Shown here one piece after another: positions 42,649 through 49,918 of a stretch of 64,000 nt of DNA (its first letter is position 1; every line of letters starts with the position of its first letter). The DNA is from Treponema primitia ZAS-1 (GTDB lineage Bacteria; Spirochaetota; Spirochaetia; Treponematales; Breznakiellaceae), in NCBI RefSeq assembly GCF_000297095.1, contig NZ_AEEA01000019.1:97728-161727 (forward strand). The letters run 5' to 3'. Under the pieces are notes generated by a model. That model ran no database searches. It was not told where the DNA came from and was given only the letters and a program-made list of their open reading frames with translations. A program made the position numbers and the translations under genes.

Positions 42649-44169
42649 TTATGAGGCCAGGGCGGTATCATCCTCCAGAGCCGCCTCGTTCTGCAATTCC
42701 CGCAGGGTCTTGGTGGTCTGCATCAGCTGACCGTAATTTCCGTTCCGCAGAATGTTTACCGCCTCTTGGAGCTGTACGTCATATTCCAGATCGTAAACCG
42801 GGGCAATGGCGGTACGGTTCTGCTCATTCCGGATAAGCCGGCGGAGCAGGGAAAGATCGATTTTGTATTCGCCGCTCAATTCCCGGGCAAAGGCGTTTAC
42901 CGCTTCGGAGCCGGCATTGGGATTTGCATCCACAAAGGCGGGGATCCGGTTATCGTTAATAAGGCTGTTCAGTTTTTCCGCTTCATCATCGGAAAATTCC
43001 GGGAATAGTACCTCCCTATCCGGGGGTATGCCGATTTTATCGATGTTTACATCGCTGGGGGTATAGTACCGGGCGGTGGTTATCCGGAACCCCGCTTTGT
43101 CCAGGGGATACACCTGCTGCACCGAGCCCTTTCCGTAGGACTTTTCGCCCACCAGAAAGGCCCGGCCCCGGTCCTTCAGCGCCCCCGCCACAATTTCCGA
43201 CGCCGAGGCAGAACCGCGGTTGATAAGGACGATAACGGGAATATTTGACGGGACCACCGTACCCCGGCGGGCGGTAAACACCTGGTTCTCCGAAGAAATC
43301 CGGGATTTAGTGGATACCACCACTCCGCCTTCCAGAAAGAGATCGCTGATGCCCACCGCAGAAGTGAGGAGCCCTCCGTAATTATTTCGCAGATCCAGGA
43401 TAAAACTGGTATAGTTCTTACTCTTTAAATCGTCCAGGGCTTCCCTGGTTCTATCCACACTCATCGGGGTAAAGGTGAGAAGTTTGAGATATCCAATGTT
43501 TCCTATCATGTCATGCTTAACCGTGGGGACCTCAATAATAGCTCTGGTGAGGGTAACGGGAAATTCAAGCTTTTCTCCCCGGCGAATCAGGAGCTTTACA
43601 TCCAGCCCGGGGGTTCCCCGGAGGCGGTTTAAGACTTCGTCCATGGACAGGGCATCCGTGGATTCATCGTTTATTTCGACGATAAGGTCGCCGGGGTTAA
43701 TCCCTGCCCGCCATCCGGGAGTATCCTCCATGGGGGAGGCCACCTCCACATAGGGGGGTCTGCCATCGGGTCTGGCCGCAGTTGGTTTGGTTATATACAA
43801 GCCCACCCCGCCGAAATTTCCCTGGGTAGTATCGTTTAGATCGGACATTTCCGATTCCGGCAAAAAGGCTGTGTAGGGATCTCCCAGGGCTTTAAACATA
43901 CCGGACATAGCCCCCTCATACAGGATCTTTGGATCGACATCCTCTACATACCGTTTTTGAATAAAGTCAAAAACATTCTGAATAATAGAAGTATACTTTT
44001 TGGAATCCTGTTCATTGCCCTGGGCGTACATACGGGGTACGGAGGCAAATATAAATATCACACTGAGGATCAGGATAGCAGCAAGCCATACCATCGGCAC
44101 AGTCTTGGGTGCCGCCGGCACAGTCTTGGGTGCCGGCGGGTAGGGCAGCTTTTTCTTAATATCATCCAT
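42649..44169 (-). CDS. ctpA: C-terminal processing protease (S41, CtpA/Prc type)
   Basis: 506 residues. AAGGA lies about 9 nt upstream of ATG 44169. A cytoplasmic stretch with a duplicated APKTVP unit precedes one membrane helix (~27-45). The PDZ domain (~110-200) has GVGLYI and GWRAGINPGDLIVEIN. The catalytic S41 domain has LDLRNNYGGLL, RGSASASEIVAGAL (nucleophile Ser) and GEKSYGKGSVQ (catalytic Lys). It cleaves C-terminal tails of periplasmic proteins. A ~150-residue C-terminal region follows. It heads a group with rsmE and the glycosyltransferase. Confidence 0.93.
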   Translation of the reverse strand: MDDIKKKLPYPPAPKTVPAAPKTVPMVWLAAILILSVIFIFASVPRMYAQGNEQDSKKYTSIIQNVFDFIQKRYVEDVDPKILYEGAMSGMFKALGDPYTAFLPESEMSDLNDTTQGNFGGVGLYITKPTAARPDGRPPYVEVASPMEDTPGWRAGINPGDLIVEINDESTDALSMDEVLNRLRGTPGLDVKLLIRRGEKLEFPVTLTRAIIEVPTVKHDMIGNIGYLKLLTFTPMSVDRTREALDDLKSKNYTSFILDLRNNYGGLLTSAVGISDLFLEGGVVVSTKSRISSENQVFTARRGTVVPSNIPVIVLINRGSASASEIVAGALKDRGRAFLVGEKSYGKGSVQQVYPLDKAGFRITTARYYTPSDVNIDKIGIPPDREVLFPEFSDDEAEKLNSLINDNRIPAFVDANPNAGSEAVNAFARELSGEYKIDLSLLRRLIRNEQNRTAIAPVYDLEYDVQLQEAVNILRNGNYGQLMQTTKTLRELQNEAALEDDTALAS

Positions 44170-44268
44170 AACAATACATCCTTTTTGTATTTCCTTCAGT
44201 ATTTATCGGCGTTTTTGCCGTTGAATATGCTGAATACTTAATTGTAGGAAACCTGGGAGCTTTGTCAA

Positions 44269-45012
44269 TTACCAGAGTCCCAGCAGTTTCATCCGTTTCG
44301 CGGTTTTTCGCATATCATATTCAAGTCGTTTGAACTGCCACAGCCCGGATTCGGTGTCGAAGAAGGCGTACCGGGCTGCGGCGTGGTGATATTTTAGAAA
44401 ATGATGGGCATCCGCCTGGTCCCGGGGGAAACCGATGCTTCCCGGGTTGAGCAGTACCCGCAGGTTTTCCCGGCCCGTTTCGATGGTAGAATCCGGTTTC
44501 CCATACCCTATTTGATAGGATACGGTCCCCTGGGGTTCCCGGGATGCAAGAAAAAACGAAGGGAGATGGGTGTGCCCAAAAAAACAGCGGGTAAAATCGC
44601 CCTGGGCAAAGGCGGCTTCGGCATCGGTCTGGGAAAAAACATAGCCCCAGATGGGATTTTCCGGACTGCCGTGGGACAGAAGCAGATCCTCGTAGGTGGT
44701 TTTAAGGGGAAGTTTGGAAAGATAGGCGCTATCCTCCGGTGAAAGCTGGGGCCGGGTCCATTCCAGGGCGATCCGGGCATGATCCGCAAAGTAGGAAAGG
44801 TCCGTAACACCCCCAGCGGCGAGATCGTGGTTTCCCCCTAAAACAACGGTACAGTGTTCGGCGGCCCGGGCGATACACTCCCTTGGATCCGGTCCGTAAC
44901 CTACCAAGTCCCCCAGGCAAAGAACCGCATCCCGGTCCGCCCGGGTCTTATGCAGAACCGCATCAAAGGCAGCCAAATTGGCATGTATATCCGAAACAAC
45001 CAATATTCGCAT
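44269..45012 (-). CDS. Calcineurin-like metallophosphoesterase
   Basis: 247 residues. Metal-binding motifs occur in order: VVSDIHANL (Asp8, His10), CLGDLVGYGPDP, VVLGGNHD, LLLSHGSP and FFGHTHLP, ending with LLNPGSIGFPRD. This is the YfcE/MJ0936 type of soluble phosphodiesterase. The substrate is unknown. The divergent 49-bp region shared with the gene at 45062 contains two TATAAT boxes (45015-45020, 45029-45034). Confidence 0.9.
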   Translation of the reverse strand: MRILVVSDIHANLAAFDAVLHKTRADRDAVLCLGDLVGYGPDPRECIARAAEHCTVVLGGNHDLAAGGVTDLSYFADHARIALEWTRPQLSPEDSAYLSKLPLKTTYEDLLLSHGSPENPIWGYVFSQTDAEAAFAQGDFTRCFFGHTHLPSFFLASREPQGTVSYQIGYGKPDSTIETGRENLRVLLNPGSIGFPRDQADAHHFLKYHHAAARYAFFDTESGLWQFKRLEYDMRKTAKRMKLLGLW

Positions 45013-45061
45013 TTTATAATTATTTTAGTATAATATAGTTGTAAACGTAAGTAGGAAGGAC

Positions 45062-45661
45062 ATGGAAGAAAAAAAATCAGGACATCTGGCCGATATGTTT
45101 TCGGATAGGTTTTCCGATGTTTGGAAACTCCTATCTGAGACCACCGTTTTTTTGAGCAGAACCAAAGAATTTGACTCCTATGAAAGTCAGCTCCGTGCCT
45201 GGCGTTCCGAGCTGCAATCCTCCGGCAAGAATCCCGATGTAGCCCAAAGGATCCGTTCCGATCTGACGGGGCTCCGGAAAAGCCTCCGTCTCCAGGGCTA
45301 TGATCTGAGCATGGGAAAGCAGAGCCTCGTTATTGACGGATTCCGAAACGATGCCTGTCTTGGCGAAGGGTTCCGGCGGGTGGTCATATTTATCACGGAC
45401 AACAATATTTTTTCCCTTGCGGGGGATGATAACCATATTGCCCTGGCGGAATATCTTGAAGCGCAGGTACAGGCTCAGATTAACGCCCACAAGCAGCCGA
45501 TTCGAATTCTGGACAGGCATTATCTATGGTATCGCCGTCAGGGGCAGGACCTTATTCTTTCAGGGTCGGATACGGAAACTAAGGAAGACTTTGAGCGGTT
45601 TGCTGCAATGTGTGATGCCAATAGTCTGCTGTTTTTGAGCGGACTTAAGGGTCTGCGGTAA
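45062..45661 (+). CDS. Conserved-looking soluble protein, unknown function
   Basis: 199 residues, opened by AGGAAGG 4 nt before ATG 45062, so it is a real gene. The N-terminal half is helical (FSDVWKLLSETTVFLSRTKEFDSYESQLRAWRSEL). The C-terminal half alternates strands and helices (RRVVIFITDNNIFSLAGDD, IRILDRHYLWYRRQGQDLIL). No signal peptide, membrane helix or known motif is seen. Its last 17 nt overlap the end of the converging glycosidase-like gene. Confidence 0.7.
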   Translation: MEEKKSGHLADMFSDRFSDVWKLLSETTVFLSRTKEFDSYESQLRAWRSELQSSGKNPDVAQRIRSDLTGLRKSLRLQGYDLSMGKQSLVIDGFRNDACLGEGFRRVVIFITDNNIFSLAGDDNHIALAEYLEAQVQAQINAHKQPIRILDRHYLWYRRQGQDLILSGSDTETKEDFERFAAMCDANSLLFLSGLKGLR

Positions 45662-47870
45662 GGGGTATATCATCGTAGCGGCCGGAGTTGTTCCAGTAGG
45701 TCAGTCCGTTTGAACCGGCGTCCCGGACCCCCTCAACCTGGCGGCGGACATAGTCGGTGTTGTAATACTGCCTATCGTAGGAAACGTTAAGAAAAAAAGC
45801 CTGCACATAGGGCCGGACGATGATCTGTCCCCGGCCTATACGTTCGGTGCGCTGGGTACCCTGGAAGTAGATCCGGTAGGGCCGGAGTTCCGCCGGAGCC
45901 TGGGCTAAAAAGTCCTGTTCAAAGTGGCTGGGGTAGTACATGGGGCAGATAACGTCCACGTACGGCGCCAGGAGCTCCACCTCCTGGCCGGTACGGGCGC
46001 CGGTACGGTACCAGCCGTTGGCGCCGTAGATGTCGATGGATATGGGGGCGTCCACCCGGGAATGGATGTGCCGCATAAACGAGAGGATGGCGCTTTCCAT
46101 GTCCATGCCGCTTTCCCGCCAGCGATACTGTGCGTCGGCGAGGTTTGCCCCATCGGTGGGGAACCGGATATAGTCAAACTGGATTTCGTCAAAGCCCCGC
46201 TGGTGGAGTTCTGCGGAAATGGCGGCGGTGTATTCCCACACTTCTTCTGAGTAGGGATCCACCCAGCGTTCATCGTAGTAGGTTCGCTTAATTTCGTAAG
46301 CCGGATCGTCTGCGCTCAGTATTTCTGCTTCATAGGCGGAATCCTTGTCCACGCCGGTTCCCTTGGCTTGTCTCGAATCGTAATAGCCTACCCAGGGCTT
46401 CCCCCTGCGGCTGTCCCACACGGCGTACTTGCCCCCTTCCTTCCGGGCCAGTTCCGGGTCCTTAAACACCACAATGCGGGCAACGGTATATATACCCCGG
46501 TTCTTCATGTTTTTTAAAAGTGCGTCGATATCCACCGGCCGGAAGACCCTGCCTTTTTCAGGAATGGCGGGATTGTTCGGACTGAACCTGAGACGGCCGT
46601 AGTCGTCCTTCATATCGATTACCACCATATTAAGACCGCTTTCTTCTATCACCTTGAGATAGGGGGCGAGGCTTCTACTTTCCATGGAATGATTCACCGG
46701 AAGGTACAATCCCTGCCTGCCCCTGGCGGTGTTCCGCGGGGGTGAACTGATCAGGGTATTTTCGGGAACCCGTATTGGATCCTCCGGGGCGTTTACCGCA
46801 TCCAGCAGCCAAAGCTCCGACAGGGTAACCGGTTCAGTATCGGTGAAGGCATCGCTGCCCCAGGAGATAAAGCATGAAGGTTTGATCCCCCAGGCTGCGG
46901 GGATGGACCGTATAAAGGCACGGAGATCCTGCCTGGTTCGGCCCGCTGCGGGAAGCGTTGCTGCGGGTGATGCCAGGGGGTAGTTCAGTTCCACTATGGC
47001 CCCTTCCCGGACAAAGCGTATCCCCGCGCCGGTGATGTCCAGGGAATCTACGGTGCCGAAATCGGCGGCGTCCGACCAGACAGGGGTAAACCGTTTCTGT
47101 CCCCAATCAAGCTGGTAGATCCTGCGGCGAAAGGTCTGGGAAGCGTAGATTTTCTGCGTTCCCCCCACGGTTGCCACCGCAATGTCCGATACCTCGTCGG
47201 GGTTTGCGGTGGTTTCCAGCCGCTCAATCCCCTGGTTAAGCTCCACCCATTGATTATTGCGGCTGTCCGGAAGGAGGTAATGTACCCCATAGGTACTGTG
47301 GGAGAGAAAAACCGTAAGCGCCGGTACTGATGCTGTTGGCAGTGTTGCTATGGCCACCGCCTTTATCCCATTGGTTCTGTAGGGCGGCGACCCCAGGCTT
47401 TCCCAGTTCCGGCCGGCGTCCCGGGAAAGGAACACCGTGTCCTTGGTGGCGCACACCATAATATCCGGGTTTTCCGGAAGGGCCCGGAGATCCTTTATTT
47501 CCTGGACCTGGTAGGTAAAGGTTTTTATCCCCCGGCTATAGTTTTTTATCGTTTTTACCGGCAGCCCCCTGTTCCGGGGCTCCCATCGGAGCAGATCCGT
47601 CGAAACCAGTATCCCCTGATCCCCCAGGATGGCCCAGTATCCGGCAGTGTTGAGTATTTTTCGTACGGCGCCTCCGGACCAAAGGGGCCGTACCATACCC
47701 AGCCGATCCACCCCGTAAAGCCCCTTGTCGGTTCCCATGATCGTAGGCCAGGTAGTCTGGACAGACATCCCGGTTTGGGCGCCGGCGCCGGTGGGCAGGA
47801 GCAGAGCCAAACAGGAAAATAGTATAAAAGCCCTTAGGAACCGGCCTTTACAGGTACCTTTTTGGTTCAC
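45645..47870 (-). CDS. Exported DUF4015-type putative glycoside hydrolase with N-terminal propeller-like region
   Basis: 741 residues. Signal peptide ~1-31 (LLPTGAGAQ). Residues ~35-330 hold sialidase/propeller-like repeats (VFLSRDAGRNWESLG, SHSTYGVHYLL). Residues ~375-735 match the DUF4015 barrel: GLYLPVNHSMESRSLAPYLKVIEESGLN, VVIDMKDDYGRLRF, DEIQFDYIRFPTDG, ISIDIYG and DVICPMYYPSHF. The Asp/Glu pairs at barrel strand ends suit a glycosidase, probably acting on an envelope or environmental polysaccharide. It overlaps the upstream HD gene by 23 nt and the converging gene by 17 nt. Confidence 0.85.
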   Translation of the reverse strand: MNQKGTCKGRFLRAFILFSCLALLLPTGAGAQTGMSVQTTWPTIMGTDKGLYGVDRLGMVRPLWSGGAVRKILNTAGYWAILGDQGILVSTDLLRWEPRNRGLPVKTIKNYSRGIKTFTYQVQEIKDLRALPENPDIMVCATKDTVFLSRDAGRNWESLGSPPYRTNGIKAVAIATLPTASVPALTVFLSHSTYGVHYLLPDSRNNQWVELNQGIERLETTANPDEVSDIAVATVGGTQKIYASQTFRRRIYQLDWGQKRFTPVWSDAADFGTVDSLDITGAGIRFVREGAIVELNYPLASPAATLPAAGRTRQDLRAFIRSIPAAWGIKPSCFISWGSDAFTDTEPVTLSELWLLDAVNAPEDPIRVPENTLISSPPRNTARGRQGLYLPVNHSMESRSLAPYLKVIEESGLNMVVIDMKDDYGRLRFSPNNPAIPEKGRVFRPVDIDALLKNMKNRGIYTVARIVVFKDPELARKEGGKYAVWDSRRGKPWVGYYDSRQAKGTGVDKDSAYEAEILSADDPAYEIKRTYYDERWVDPYSEEVWEYTAAISAELHQRGFDEIQFDYIRFPTDGANLADAQYRWRESGMDMESAILSFMRHIHSRVDAPISIDIYGANGWYRTGARTGQEVELLAPYVDVICPMYYPSHFEQDFLAQAPAELRPYRIYFQGTQRTERIGRGQIIVRPYVQAFFLNVSYDRQYYNTDYVRRQVEGVRDAGSNGLTYWNNSGRYDDIPLTADP

Positions 47871-48663
47871 CGTTATCTACCAGTGCATAGAGTTCAATAT
47901 AAATCTTGGCGGTACTGGTGGCGATTTTTGCCAACAATACTTCCTCAATCTGGAAGAGGCCCACCTCGCTGGACATCTGTATTTCAATGCGTATCGGCTT
48001 TTCCTTGCCCGGGAAAATCCGGACATCCTCAATGGAATTGGCCGATAACTGGTGAATATCCCCGGGCCGGGGACCGCCGGCCACAATCAGGGGAATTCGG
48101 GCCCGGCCCTTGGTCATGTCACAGCCGTCCGCAATCTGAACAACCCCCGCCTCCAGGGAATGGATGGTCCTGCTCCCCATGTGGCCGGATATACCCTCCA
48201 GAGCCAGGGACCGGACCGTTACCATTTTTTGCAGACTCCCCGTATAGACCTTCCTGAGGAGCCGGTCCAGAATGGGGTAGGCCAGATAAATGCTGTGCAG
48301 CTCATGATCCTGGCGGCCAATGGTCATGCCCAGGTCGTGGAGTATGCCCGCAAGGAACACCGCGGTAAGGCTATCGTCAAAATTACCGCAGTCCTCCTTC
48401 TCTAAATTGGTCTTGATCCCCGCATCCCGGAGGAGCCCCATCATAATCAGGGCGTTCAGCGCCACGGTACGCATATGAACCGGGCCATGGTCGTTGAAAT
48501 TCAGCCGCATAATGGAAACCGTATTGGCATATTCCTGCATAGCCTGAACCTCATCGTCCTCAAGGACGAGCTTAACCGCCTCCACCGTCTTCCCGCCGAG
48601 GCCGAAACTCTTAACGGTTTCGAGGATTTTGGCATCAAGGGCTAGTTCTTTCTGTGATCTCAT
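47848..48663 (-). CDS. HD-domain phosphohydrolase
   Basis: 271 residues. FNDHGPVHMRTVALNAL gives an upstream histidine, AGILHDLGMTIGRQDHE the central HD pair, and VQIADGCDMTKGRAR the terminal Asp: an H...HD...D metal site. The C-terminal ~75 residues form a beta-rich domain (RIEIQMSSEVGLFQIEEVLLAK). The substrate could be a nucleotide or cyclic nucleotide. It is unlike HD-GYP because GYP is missing. It heads a two-gene unit with the glycosidase-like gene. Confidence 0.85.
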   Translation of the reverse strand: MRSQKELALDAKILETVKSFGLGGKTVEAVKLVLEDDEVQAMQEYANTVSIMRLNFNDHGPVHMRTVALNALIMMGLLRDAGIKTNLEKEDCGNFDDSLTAVFLAGILHDLGMTIGRQDHELHSIYLAYPILDRLLRKVYTGSLQKMVTVRSLALEGISGHMGSRTIHSLEAGVVQIADGCDMTKGRARIPLIVAGGPRPGDIHQLSANSIEDVRIFPGKEKPIRIEIQMSSEVGLFQIEEVLLAKIATSTAKIYIELYALVDNGEPKRYL

Positions 48664-48835
48664 ACCTATAAAATACGATTATATGAGGTTTAGGTCCAGT
48701 AGGAAGGCCAATGTTATTGATAAATTGTTGAAGTCCCCGTAGAAGTGCTTTGTGAAGTTGTATTTGTTTGGAAAAATTGATTGGACAGATTAAAGAGCGA
48801 TAATGATATGATTGGTTTAATGAGCTTGCATTTCA

Positions 48836-49405
48836 TTAAACCAATTTCTGAATTCGTTCTAGTGACCAGTACCGATTTTCCCGTAAAACCTGCTCTGTTC
48901 CATTTTTAGCAAAAATTACGTCCGGCTCACCGGTATTATCAATGATATAGCATTCATCGCAAAGATTAAGCAGTTTTGGTATATTTGCTAGGGATTTATA
49001 ATAACGGCTGCGGATTTTCCCCACCGGTACATCATGACCACCGCTCTTAATCCTGCTTTTAACCCGGAAAATGTTGAGAGCTGGATCGGCGGTAAGAACA
49101 TAGATACTTTCAATAAAATATCCCACCTTCTTAGCTCGTTCCAACAACTCAAGATTCCGCTCGGTTGAAAGGACGGTCTCAAATGTAAAATCCTTTGTTT
49201 CTTTTAAACATAATTCTCGGAGTTTTTCCGCTTCTTCTGCAGCTTTAAGATCGCTGCAAGCCCGATGTTTCTTGATTTCATCGGCATTTATATATAAACC
49301 GATAGTTTCCCTGTTTTGGGTTATTGTGCTTTTTCCGGATCCATTCGGCCCGGCAAAACAGAGTATCTTTGGTTTATTTACTAATACGGTACTGTTTTCT
49401 GCCAT
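48836..49405 (-). CDS. Zeta-toxin-like kinase (toxin candidate)
   Basis: 189 residues. FAGPNGSGKST (Walker A at 19-27), INADEIKK, DFTFETVLS and VYVLTADPALNIFRVKSRIKSGGHDVP fit the zeta/PezT kinase fold with its NADEI and R-x-x-x-GGHDVP substrate-loop motifs. Zeta toxins phosphorylate UDP-GlcNAc and block cell-wall synthesis. It lies downstream of a DinJ-like gene and overlaps it by 32 nt, which is the antitoxin-first order of toxin-antitoxin pairs. The cognate antitoxin is not epsilon-type. Confidence 0.85.
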   Translation of the reverse strand: MAENSTVLVNKPKILCFAGPNGSGKSTITQNRETIGLYINADEIKKHRACSDLKAAEEAEKLRELCLKETKDFTFETVLSTERNLELLERAKKVGYFIESIYVLTADPALNIFRVKSRIKSGGHDVPVGKIRSRYYKSLANIPKLLNLCDECYIIDNTGEPDVIFAKNGTEQVLRENRYWSLERIQKLV

Positions 49406-49712
49406 CGGGGTATTCCAGATAGGGTTGTTTTTTCACCGAATCGTATAGGGCAATGGGAACCCCCTTCCCCTTCATTTCACTAACCGTTTCCTGTACCGCC
49501 CTTTTGGCGTTCTGTTCAAGGACATCCGCTTTTTTGCTAATTTCAGAAGGTTTTTCCAAAGTAAGGGGGAAGGGGATTCTCTTCTGGGCAGCCACTTGGG
49601 TTAGATAAATAGTAATCCCGGCACTCATATTCAGCCCGAGGTTGCGGAAAACCTCATCGGCCTGTTTTTTAATTTTTTCATCAATCCGTATACTTAATCT
49701 TGGTTCAGCCAT
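49374..49712 (-). CDS. RelB/DinJ-family antitoxin with C-terminal extension
   Basis: 112 residues. RLSIRIDEKIKKQADEVFRNLGLNMSAGITIYLTQVAAQKRIPF is the ribbon-helix-helix domain of RelB/DinJ antitoxins. A linker and a ~45-residue tail (VSEMKGKGVPIALYDSVKKQPYLEYPDG) follow, which may contact the toxin. It normally pairs with a YafQ/RelE RNase, but here the next gene is a zeta-like kinase. The promoter carries direct repeats (see 49719-49747), suggesting self-repression. The ATG is only 6 nt from the -10 box. Confidence 0.85.
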   Translation of the reverse strand: MAEPRLSIRIDEKIKKQADEVFRNLGLNMSAGITIYLTQVAAQKRIPFPLTLEKPSEISKKADVLEQNAKRAVQETVSEMKGKGVPIALYDSVKKQPYLEYPDGRKQYRISK

Positions 49713-49718
49713 ATTTTA

Positions 49719-49747
49719 AATGTAACCCATTGGCTACCCATTGTCAA
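49719..49747 (-). promoter_or_regulatory. Toxin-antitoxin promoter with direct-repeat operator
   Basis: Minus strand: TTGACA (49742-49747), a 17-nt spacer and TACATT (49719-49724). Two AATGGGT copies (plus-strand ACCCATT at 49725-49731 and 49736-49742) fill the spacer, 11 bp or one helical turn apart. This suits a ribbon-helix-helix repressor. ATG 49712 begins 6 nt after the -10 box. Confidence 0.65.
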
Positions 49748-49873
49748 TACATTGGATCTTTGCTTGTTTTTAAGGGTCTGACGGTTATAATCCCAATGAA
49801 ATCCTTGAATACGAGGAGGGACTAGCCGCCATGGGCAGTCCTCCTCCTGCGGATCGCTAAACCGGGACAAAAC

Positions 49874-49901
49874 ACCGCCCTGGTTTTTCGGCCAGGGCGG
49901 T
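49874..49901 (-). terminator. Terminator of the 2-oxoacid dehydrogenase operon
   Basis: ACCGCCCTGG (49874-49883) and CCAGGGCGGT (49892-49901) form a perfect 10-bp stem with an 8-nt loop, 18 nt after the E1 stop. The minus strand then reads GTTTTG. A second, bulged hairpin (about 49813-49850, AGGAGGGACT/AGTCCTCCT) lies further downstream. Confidence 0.75.
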
Positions 49902-49918
49902 AAGTTCGTACTGCTAAG

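Noticed and set aside
44207..44220. CGGC-GTTTTT-GCCG hairpin after the phosphoesterase gene as a terminator
   Set aside because: Only 4 bp, with no following T-run on the transcribed strand.
48664..48835. Possible small gene between the HD gene and the zeta-like gene
   Set aside because: The 172-bp gap has no frame with a ribosome site or coding bias; nothing supportable.
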